DNA from: Rhizobium sp. Pop5
GTDB taxonomy: Bacteria; Pseudomonadota; Alphaproteobacteria; Rhizobiales; Rhizobiaceae
Length of the DNA stretch: 64,000 nt
NCBI RefSeq assembly: GCF_024721175.1
Contig: NZ_CP099402.1
Location: forward strand, 496,001-560,000
Direction: 5' to 3'
A program made the translations under genes and the position numbers. Below, one piece after another: positions 44,806 through 52,012 of the stretch; the first letter of the stretch is position 1; each line of letters begins with the position of its first letter. Under the pieces are notes generated by a model. It was not told the DNA's origin. It worked only from the letters and a program-made list of their open reading frames with translations, and did no database searches.

Positions 44806-45467
44806 ATGCGTGTATTGGAGGCGACCGAGCTTTATCGCTTCTATCATGCAGGCGACGACGAAGTCGTGGCTTTACGCGGGGTTGCCATCGCGCTCGATGC
44901 CGGAGAATTCACCGCTTTGAGGGGGCCGTCGGGCAGCGGGAAATCGACGCTGCTTGCCTGCCTTGCCGGGCTCGATGAGCCGGACGGAGGCGTAGTGTCT
45001 GTCCTGGGCGAACGCATGACCCGACGCCCCGAGCCGGAGCGGGCTCGGCTTAGGGCACGTCATTTTGGCATGCTCATGCAATCCGGCAATCTGTTCGAGC
45101 ATCTGACGGTGCGAGCCAACATCCGTCTCCAGATGGAGATTTCCGGCCATGGGCGACCAGGCGAAATTGATGATCTTGTCGGCAGTCTGGGCCTCGATGG
45201 CCTCGCCGACGTGTTACCTGCCCACCTTTCAGGGGGGAGGCAGCACGCGCTGGCCTAGCCGTCGCGCTCGCCGCAAAACCACAGATCCTGCTCTGCGATG
45301 AACCCACTGCCGAAGTCGACGCGGCAACGGAACAGCTCGTCATCGATCGCCTCGTCGAAGTTTGTCGCAGCGGGACTGCCGTCCTGGTCGTCACGCACAG
45401 CCTTGCCCTCGCTGCACGAGCCGATCGCACGATTGACATCCGCGATGGAGGCATCGTGCATGACTAG
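44806..45467 (+). pseudogene. ABC transporter ATPase (LolD/MacB type) with frameshift
   Basis: The first frame gives 150 codons with Walker A GPSGSGKST and the start of the signature LSGG, then stops at 45256. After a run of six G (around 45233-45238) one added base restores EAARAGLAVALAAKP, Walker B ILLCDEPTAEVD and the H-loop VVTHS through to a stop at 45465. The intact product would be about 220 residues. This is either a true single-base deletion or a homopolymer sequencing error. It overlaps the next ATPase gene by 8 bases. Confidence 0.85.
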
Positions 45468-46143
45468 AACCCTTGTTGAGGCCGCCGATCTTTGGCGCAG
45501 CTTCCAGCGCGAACGTGGCGTCGTGGCAGCCGTTCAAGGATGCTCCTTCAAGATTAAAGCGGGGGAAACCATTGCAATCGTGGGGCCGTCGGGCTGCGGA
45601 AAGACGACGCTTTTAAACCTGATCGCAGGACTGGACGTCCCAAGCTCAGGACGAGTGGAATGGCCTGGGCTTGGTTCGCCCGACACACTGCGCCCGGAGC
45701 GAATTGGCGTCGTCTTCCAATCTGCGAACCTGATGCCCGCACTCACCGCCGTTGAGAATGTCGAGCTACCGATCCTTCTCGGTGACGGCTCCGAAGCCGA
45801 GGCGCGCGCCCTGGCGGCGCTTGCCACTTTCAGCGTCGAAGCGCTTGCTGGAAAGTTGCCAGAACAGCTCTCCGGCGGCCAGGCTGAGCGGATCGCAGTA
45901 GCCCGCGCCATTGTCACCAATCCGGAATTGATCGTCGCTGACGAGCCGACAGGCCAACTCGATCAGGCTGGCGCTGCGATGCTGGTCGATCGGCTCCTTG
46001 CCTGGGGACAACAGGCTGGAAGCGCCATCATCATCGCCACGCATGATGAGCACGTAGCGGCAAAGATGAACCGTATCTGGCGAATGCGTCATGGCAAATT
46101 TGAAAGCATGGACGAGAGGCTCACATGTACAGGCACTGGCTGA
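45460..46143 (+). CDS. ABC transporter ATP-binding protein (LolD/MacB type)
   Basis: 227-residue ATPase with Walker A GPSGCGKTT, Q-loop VVFQSANLMP, signature LSGGQAERIAVARAI, Walker B LIVADEPTGQLD and H-loop IATHDEHV. The type serves FtsX-like permeases in lipoprotein or peptide export. It overlaps the permease gene by 19 bases. With the upstream ATPase frameshifted, this may be the only functional ATPase of the system. Confidence 0.93.
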   Translation: MTRTLVEAADLWRSFQRERGVVAAVQGCSFKIKAGETIAIVGPSGCGKTTLLNLIAGLDVPSSGRVEWPGLGSPDTLRPERIGVVFQSANLMPALTAVENVELPILLGDGSEAEARALAALATFSVEALAGKLPEQLSGGQAERIAVARAIVTNPELIVADEPTGQLDQAGAAMLVDRLLAWGQQAGSAIIIATHDEHVAAKMNRIWRMRHGKFESMDERLTCTGTG

Positions 46144-48779
46144 CAGGACTTGTGCGAACCCGTTCCGGCCGCCTCGTCAGCATCATCGGCGGTGTAGCGC
46201 TGACGGTCGCCTTCATCGCGTGCCTGGGCGCCTTTTTGCAATCCAGCGCGGCGGAGATGGCGGCACGGTCGGTCGCCCAAGTGCCCGTCGACTGGCAGGT
46301 CCAGGCTCTGCCGGGAGCGGATCATAGTGCAGTCGAGGCTGCGATCCGCTCAGCCGCGCCGGTTATCGGCTCGCAGTTGATCAACTATGCCGACGTACCA
46401 GGCTTTGAGGCGAGCACGGGAGGCACCGTACAGACCACGGGTGGCGGAACGGCGCTTGGCATCGGACCGGGCTATTTCGACCAATTCCCGGCAGAGGTTC
46501 GACGGCTGGTAGGGTCGGCCGACGGCGTCCTGATAGCGCAGCAGACTGCCGCCAACCTGCATGTCACAGTGGGGGATCAGGTCATCATCCACCGCCGCCA
46601 AGCACCTGATGTCAGCGTGACGATCGCCGGCATCGTCGATTTGCCGAACGCCGATGCGATGTTTCAGGCGATCGGCGTCCCGGCTGGCGCCGCACCACAA
46701 GCCCCGCCGGACAACGTTCTGCTGTTGCCGATGTCGCAGTGGCAGCAGGTGTTCGAGCAGCAAGACACCAGGCGGCCCGATACCATTCGGACCGAGTTTC
46801 ACGTCAAGCTCGATCATCATGATCTTCCTTCCGACCCAGTCGCTGGGAGCACCTGGGCAGCTGAGCGCGGCCACAATTTCGAGGCTCGCGTCGCTGGAAC
46901 CGCGCTGCTTGCAAACAACCTGGCGGCCCGATTGGGGGCGGTGCGCGAGGATGCCCTCTATGCGCGGCTGGTTTTCCTGTTCCTCGGCGCCCCCGGCGCT
47001 ATCCTCGCCATCCTGCTGACCCTTGCCGTAGCCGGAGCGGGACGGGACAAACGTCGCCGCGATCAGGCGTTGCTGCGCTTGCGGGGGGCAACGGTCGATA
47101 CGGTTCTTCGCTTGGCTGCGGCTGAAGCGGCAGTTGCGGGTGTCGGCGGTGCGATCCTCGGTATTCTCCTTGCTGCTCCTGCTGCACATTTCATTCTCGG
47201 GGTGGCGCTCTTGCGGGGCGCAGCTGTTCCTTTGCTCAGCGCTGTGGCGGTGGCCGGGATCGCGCTTTCGCTCGCAGCAATCCTGATCCCCGCCTGGCGC
47301 GACGCCCGCGGCTCGACCGTTGCGGACGCGCGGCGGCCAATCGGCAATGACCGGGCACCGCTTTGGGCCCGCTTCTATCTTGACCTTGGGCTGCTGGCGC
47401 TCGCTGCGGCGCTCTACTGGCGTTCGGCAGCGAGCGGATACCAGCTCGTTCTTGCGCCGGAAGGCGTGGCAGCGGCGGCGGTCGACTACTCCGCCTTCCT
47501 CGCCCCTTTGTTGCTCTGGACTGGCATGGCGCTATCGGCGATGCGACTGGTCGGGGCCGGGTTGCGGCAAGGTCGGCCGGTGATCGCCAGAGGCTTGCGA
47601 CCCGTCGCCGGTCGTCTCGCGAATGTGGTGGCCGCAACATTGGGACGGCAAAGTCCGCGACTGAGTGCGGGCATCGGCCTGGCTGCGCTGGCCTTCGCCT
47701 TCGCCGCATCGACCGCGATTTTCAACGCAACCTATCAGGCTCAGACACGGATCGACGCGGAACTCACCAACGGGGCCGACATCACCGTCACGGGCACATC
47801 CGCCGTGCCTGCATCCCAGGCGCTCGAGCGCCTTTCCAAGCTGCCGGGTATAGTGGCTTCCGAGCCCATGCAACATCGATACGCTTACGTCGGAACCGAC
47901 CTTCAGGATCTATACGGCATCGATCCGGTGCGCATCGGGACAGCCACGGCGATGTCCGATGCCTATTTCGCCAATGGCGACGCCAGGGCGACACTCACCG
48001 AGCTTACACAAACGCCCGACGGCGTGCTCGTATCGCAGGAAACCGTCAACGACTATCAGCTCAGTCGCGGCGACAGCATCAATCTTCGCCTGCAAAACGC
48101 GGCAGACCACCAATACCATGTCGTGCCCTTCCACATTGTGGGCGTGGTGCGCGAATTCCCGACTGCACCCAAGGATTCGTTTCTGGTTGCCAACGCCGCT
48201 TACGTTGCGCAGCAGACAGGCTCTGCCGAAAGCGAGATCGTTCTCATCCGGTCGAACGGCGATCCGGCTCGCATCGCACGGGCCGCCCAAAGCGCGGCTG
48301 CAGGTCTTCCGGGGCTCAAAGTCAGTCAGATCGGTGATGCGGTTGCCTTGATCGGATCGAGCCTCACCGCAGTTGATCTCGCCGGCTTGACGCGGCTTGA
48401 GCTGATCTTCGCGCTGGTCATGCTGGCCGCCTCGGGCGGGCTGGTGCTTGGGCTGGGCTTTGCCGACCGCGAGCGCTCCTTCGCAGTTCTCGTCGCGCTC
48501 GGGGCCAGACCAAGACAACTCGGCGCGTTCGTTTGGAGCGAAGCCGCACTGGTCATCGGTAGCGGCATGGTCCTGGGTCTCCTGGCTGGCGCCCTGGTTG
48601 CCTATGTGCTCATCAAGCTGCTGACTGGCGTGTTCGACCCGCCGCCGGATGTGCTTTCCGTGCCCTGGCTCTATATCGCTGCCCTCGTCATCACCGCCGC
48701 CGGCACCGCTTTGCTGGTCGCGACGGGTGAGACGATGCGTAGCCGTATACACGTCACAGAGAAGCTCAGAGGTGAATGA
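46125..48779 (+). CDS. FtsX-family ABC permease with large periplasmic domains
   Basis: 884-residue permease. A helix at about 18-40 is followed by a periplasmic domain (about 45-280), a helix bundle (about 285-420), more helices near 425-560, a second periplasmic domain (about 560-745) and the last three helices (about 750-875). This duplicated FtsX layout resembles permeases that move lipoproteins or hydrophobic compounds, powered by a LolD-type ATPase. It starts at ATG 46125. Confidence 0.88.
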   Translation: MYRHWLTGLVRTRSGRLVSIIGGVALTVAFIACLGAFLQSSAAEMAARSVAQVPVDWQVQALPGADHSAVEAAIRSAAPVIGSQLINYADVPGFEASTGGTVQTTGGGTALGIGPGYFDQFPAEVRRLVGSADGVLIAQQTAANLHVTVGDQVIIHRRQAPDVSVTIAGIVDLPNADAMFQAIGVPAGAAPQAPPDNVLLLPMSQWQQVFEQQDTRRPDTIRTEFHVKLDHHDLPSDPVAGSTWAAERGHNFEARVAGTALLANNLAARLGAVREDALYARLVFLFLGAPGAILAILLTLAVAGAGRDKRRRDQALLRLRGATVDTVLRLAAAEAAVAGVGGAILGILLAAPAAHFILGVALLRGAAVPLLSAVAVAGIALSLAAILIPAWRDARGSTVADARRPIGNDRAPLWARFYLDLGLLALAAALYWRSAASGYQLVLAPEGVAAAAVDYSAFLAPLLLWTGMALSAMRLVGAGLRQGRPVIARGLRPVAGRLANVVAATLGRQSPRLSAGIGLAALAFAFAASTAIFNATYQAQTRIDAELTNGADITVTGTSAVPASQALERLSKLPGIVASEPMQHRYAYVGTDLQDLYGIDPVRIGTATAMSDAYFANGDARATLTELTQTPDGVLVSQETVNDYQLSRGDSINLRLQNAADHQYHVVPFHIVGVVREFPTAPKDSFLVANAAYVAQQTGSAESEIVLIRSNGDPARIARAAQSAAAGLPGLKVSQIGDAVALIGSSLTAVDLAGLTRLELIFALVMLAASGGLVLGLGFADRERSFAVLVALGARPRQLGAFVWSEAALVIGSGMVLGLLAGALVAYVLIKLLTGVFDPPPDVLSVPWLYIAALVITAAGTALLVATGETMRSRIHVTEKLRGE

Positions 48780-48861
48780 GAACGGGCGTTATTTAGCAAG
48801 ACCATGCTGCCGTTGTGAAAGTTTGCAGAGATGGGGCTGAAACCGTGAAAGGAGAACGAGA

Positions 48862-49113
48862 ATGAAAACGCAAATGCTTATGGCCGCGATGCTGGTGCTG
48901 GCGCCGATCAGTGCAGCATTCGCTGCCCAGACTTCCGGCACGATCACCGCGATCACAAAGAATGCCGATACGATCACGCTGTCGGACGGCAAGACTTACG
49001 TCCTGCCCGAAGGGATCGAAGACACCAAACTCCGCGTCGGTGAGAAGGTCCAGTTAACTTATGCGGACAAGGGCGGCAAGGCGGTTGTCTCCCATCTGGT
49101 TCCGCAGAAATAA
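48862..49113 (+). CDS. DUF1344-type small periplasmic protein
   Basis: 83 residues: a signal peptide (about 1-22, AFA) followed by a compact beta domain (GTITAITKNADTITLSDGK and VQLTYADKGGKAVV) typical of DUF1344, a family common in rhizobia with unknown function. A GAAAGGAGA Shine-Dalgarno precedes ATG 48862. A strong hairpin follows the stop. Confidence 0.85.
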   Translation: MKTQMLMAAMLVLAPISAAFAAQTSGTITAITKNADTITLSDGKTYVLPEGIEDTKLRVGEKVQLTYADKGGKAVVSHLVPQK

Positions 49114-49118
49114 AGGTT

Positions 49119-49148
49119 GCGGCGGCCGGTGCCACTACCGGCCGCCGC
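49119..49148 (+). terminator. hairpin terminator after DUF1344 gene
   Basis: A perfect 12-bp stem, GCGGCGGCCGGT (49119-49130) against ACCGGCCGCCGC (49137-49148), with a 6-base loop, starts 5 bases after the stop. The T-run is absent. Confidence 0.7.
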
Positions 49149-49371
49149 ATTCGCGAGTAATTGGCACACGGTTGATTACTATCGGTTGCTACGCCGACAT
49201 CCGCTCTAATTCTCAGCTAATTAAACCCGCGTACTCAAAGCCGGCCAGCCGAACGCCGCTGGCAAAAGAGCGAACGTACCGCGCTGCCACAGCAGGCGCG
49301 CCATTCAACCGGCGAGGGGCGACACTAACGTGACGCCTTCCTTGCAGTGCCAGTATTCAGGGAATCCACTG

Positions 49372-49761
49372 ATGAGACAGATCTTTCTTGTCATCGCGCT
49401 CATTGCCGCTCCGGTGGCGGCCTTCACGAGTTTTGAACTCTACGCCAACAAAGCGCCCGCCAAAACGGCGGGTCTCGGCGATCTATCATCGTTCAAAACC
49501 ATCGTGGCCGACGTTCAGAGCCTCGCCTCCAAGGGCGACCTCGGCGGCGCCGCAAAGCGTATCACCGACTATGAAACGGCCTGGGACCAGGCCGAGACCG
49601 CGATCCGTCCGCTAAACCCGAACGACTGGAACAACATTGACGCCGCCTCCGACGCGGCGCTGAAGGCGCTGCGTCAATCCGCTCCGTCCGCTGACAAAGT
49701 CAATAAAACGCTCGCCGCTCTCATGGCGGTTCTCAACAACCCGTCGCAGCTTGCTCAATAG
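49372..49761 (+). CDS. small exported hypothetical protein
   Basis: 129 residues: an N-terminal signal or anchor helix (about 4-24), then a mostly helical domain with repeated Ala (FKTIVADVQSLASKGDLGG, ITDYETAWDQAE). I do not recognise a family name. Small periplasmic helical proteins of this kind often neighbour COG4705 membrane proteins, as here (76 bases upstream of one). ATG 49372 (MRQIF) is chosen because it begins the signal peptide. Confidence 0.65.
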   Translation: MRQIFLVIALIAAPVAAFTSFELYANKAPAKTAGLGDLSSFKTIVADVQSLASKGDLGGAAKRITDYETAWDQAETAIRPLNPNDWNNIDAASDAALKALRQSAPSADKVNKTLAALMAVLNNPSQLAQ

Positions 49762-49836
49762 GCGGGCGGCGAACCGCGTCACCCCATGCCAGAATTACCC
49801 CGCGAGACTTTCAACGCTCGTTCAAGGAGACTCGTT

Positions 49837-50646
49837 ATGTTTGCACCGGCTGCCAAAGCTGTCGTTTATAATCGTGTTCCCCGCGTCACGACCGATTTCT
49901 GGCTCATCAAACTGATGGCCGTTACCATGGGTGAAACGGCCGCCGACTATCTCAGCGTGCAAGTGGGTTTGGGGCTGACGGCGACATCGCTGATCATGTC
50001 CGCTATTCTGGCCGTCGCATTGGTATGGCAGTTTGCGCAGAAGAAATATGGTCCCGCCGCCTATTGGCTTTCCGTGGTGCTGATCAGCATCGTTGGTACG
50101 TTGATTACCGACAATCTGGTCGACAACTTCCGAGTGCCACTGATCGATACGACCATTGCATTCTCTATCGCCCTGGCGCTGACTTTCTTGCTGTGGTTCC
50201 AGACGGAGCGGACACTTTCAATCCACTCCATATTCACTGGGCGGCGCGAAGCTTTCTACTGGCTCGCTATCCTGTTCACCTTCGCGCTCGGCACGGCGGC
50301 GGGCGATCTGGTGGCTGAGAAATTCGCGCTGGGATATTTGGCTACCGGTGTCCTGTTCGGCATGATCATCATCTCGCTCGCCATCGGCTACTTCTTCTTG
50401 GGTCTCGATTCGATACTTGGTTTCTGGCTGGTCTACATTCTGACAAGGCCTTTGGGTGCTTCGTTCGGCGACCTGATGTCTCAACCCGCACAATATGGAG
50501 GCCTCGGCCTCGGCACAATCGTAACGAGTGCGGTCTTCCTCGCTGCGATCGTTACGATCGTAGCCTTCATGAGCTTGCGGCATGAAGGGGAGGAATTCAT
50601 TGAGGTCAGGGAGGATGGCGAACTGGTTGCGGACAACGAAAACTAA
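49837..50646 (+). CDS. COG4705-type polytopic membrane protein
   Basis: 269-residue protein with about eight helices in two similar halves; each half begins with a polar GETAADYLS / GTAAGDLVAEKF motif, and this pattern defines the uncharacterised COG4705 membrane family. The start is ATG 49837 with AAGGAGA upstream. The C-terminal 20 residues are acidic and cytoplasmic. Its function is unknown. It is the last gene of the inserted module, 275 bases before the right repeat. Confidence 0.82.
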   Translation: MFAPAAKAVVYNRVPRVTTDFWLIKLMAVTMGETAADYLSVQVGLGLTATSLIMSAILAVALVWQFAQKKYGPAAYWLSVVLISIVGTLITDNLVDNFRVPLIDTTIAFSIALALTFLLWFQTERTLSIHSIFTGRREAFYWLAILFTFALGTAAGDLVAEKFALGYLATGVLFGMIIISLAIGYFFLGLDSILGFWLVYILTRPLGASFGDLMSQPAQYGGLGLGTIVTSAVFLAAIVTIVAFMSLRHEGEEFIEVREDGELVADNEN

Positions 50647-50921
50647 GGCTTGGCTGCCCCCAAAACGGGCTGACGCGTCATTCGCAAGATAGCCTCACAG
50701 AATTCCAATAGCGCTATCGCCAACGCAGACCGGGGCTAATCTGCGCCCCTCCCGAAGGCCGGCGCAACCGAACTGATCAAAAATTAGCCACCGGGGCCAC
50801 CCCTGCGCTGCGGCCTGAGCCGGCGCCTACGTCCATGGGAAGGACACGACTGAATTTGCAATGAATGCCAAGTAAGCCTGCATCGCGCCGCCTCCGGCGC
50901 TCGGAGGCCGCCTGACGTTTT

Positions 50922-51171
50922 CTGGCAGGAGGCTGCCGCCCTTTACGACGAACGCTTCTGCCGCATGTGGGAATTTTACCTTGCAAGCGCCGAAGCCGCA
51001 TTCCGCTACGAGGATCTGGTGGTTTTCCAGATCCAGCTAAGCAAGCGCAACGACGTCATTCCGGTGACGCGGGACTATATCGGCCAGCATGAGAAAGCGG
51101 CGGCGCAAAGTTCAAAAGCCGATCTGGAAGGAGCGGCTGAGCGTGATACCGATGACGTTCTGGTCGGCTGA
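50922..51171 (+). pseudogene. 3' fragment of cyclopropane-synthase gene
   Basis: Encodes the last 80 or so residues of the synthase at 40659, with a single substitution near the end (RDTDDVLVG for RDADDVLVG), but has no upstream part or start. It is a by-product of the duplication described for the direct repeats. Confidence 0.88.
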
Positions 51172-51215
51172 GCCAAGCCTTGAGGTGATCGGGCTGTCGG
51201 CGGCATCGCCCACCA
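50922..51215. repeat. 294-bp direct repeat, right copy
   Basis: Counterpart of 41747-42040. It carries the last 250 bases of the cyclopropane-synthase gene (codons from MWEFYLASAE onward are intact, but there is no start) and the 3' end of the complete mipA gene. It marks the right boundary of the inserted module. Confidence 0.9.
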
Positions 51216-51933
51216 GGCGGTTATATTTGTCGTAGATCTGCACGCTCCAGGCCGGTGAGAACGTATAGGTGGCGGCCAGCGTGAAACCGATGGATTTGAG
51301 ACCGCCATTCGCGTCGAACGCCTCGACGCGACCACTCCTGGCAGCTTCCTCGGCGGAAACCGCGAAATTGTTGCGCATATAGGCGCCGTTTGCCAGAGAC
51401 ATGCGCGGACCGGCAGACAGCAGCCAGCGATCGCCGACCGGCTGGAACCAATCGAGATAGAGATCGGCAAGCAGACCGTCGCCGCCCCACAACGCCTGAC
51501 GTGTTTCCGTCCGCACACGCAGGCGATCCTCTATCGGCCAATATTGCGCAAAGACGCCGGCGTCCAAGCTCCACTGGACCGAATGCAAACCCTGCAGTTC
51601 GGAATCGTCGAATGCCGACCGCCCTCCTCTCAGGCCGACGACAGGGCCGATGTCGACACCGCCGATATCGAAAAGCCCGTAGTCGATATTATCGTCCGGC
51701 GCGCTGTATTCAGGCGCTTCGCCGAACCGCCGAAAATCGAAAGACGGCATGCCACTGAAGGAAAGGTGCTTCGATCCTTCATAGGAAGGACCGTATTCGA
51801 CGGATCCGCCAAGGGTTATGATCCACTGGTTATCGGAGGATTTTGCATCCTGGCTCAAGGCCGAATGGGATCCCAGGAATATCAGCGGCAACGATAACGC
51901 CGCGCGGAATAATGCCCTGCCCGATGAGGCCAT
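51112..51933 (-). CDS. mipA: MipA/OmpV-family outer-membrane protein
   Basis: 273 residues: a signal peptide (about 1-28, ALSQ), then a beta-barrel of the MipA/OmpV family with alternating aromatic strands and a C-terminal Phe (RSFQIGF). MipA proteins are outer-membrane barrels linked to murein enzymes or antimicrobial resistance. ATG 51933 opens the signal peptide. Its 3' end overlaps the synthase fragment convergently, and a truncated copy lies at 41937-42114. Confidence 0.85.
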   Translation of the reverse strand: MASSGRALFRAALSLPLIFLGSHSALSQDAKSSDNQWIITLGGSVEYGPSYEGSKHLSFSGMPSFDFRRFGEAPEYSAPDDNIDYGLFDIGGVDIGPVVGLRGGRSAFDDSELQGLHSVQWSLDAGVFAQYWPIEDRLRVRTETRQALWGGDGLLADLYLDWFQPVGDRWLLSAGPRMSLANGAYMRNNFAVSAEEAARSGRVEAFDANGGLKSIGFTLAATYTFSPAWSVQIYDKYNRLVGDAADSPITSRLGSADQNVIGITLSRSFQIGF

Positions 51934-52012
51934 ATGCGCCCTGCTCCGCGTCTCGAACGTCAGCAAACGATCCCCCTGTCCAAAGGCAATTTTCTCATCT
52001 ATGCCAATTGCC

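Noticed and set aside
50777-51001. Minus-strand frame at the right repeat
   Set aside because: Same sequence as the antisense of the cyclopropane-synthase gene; a shadow, not a gene.
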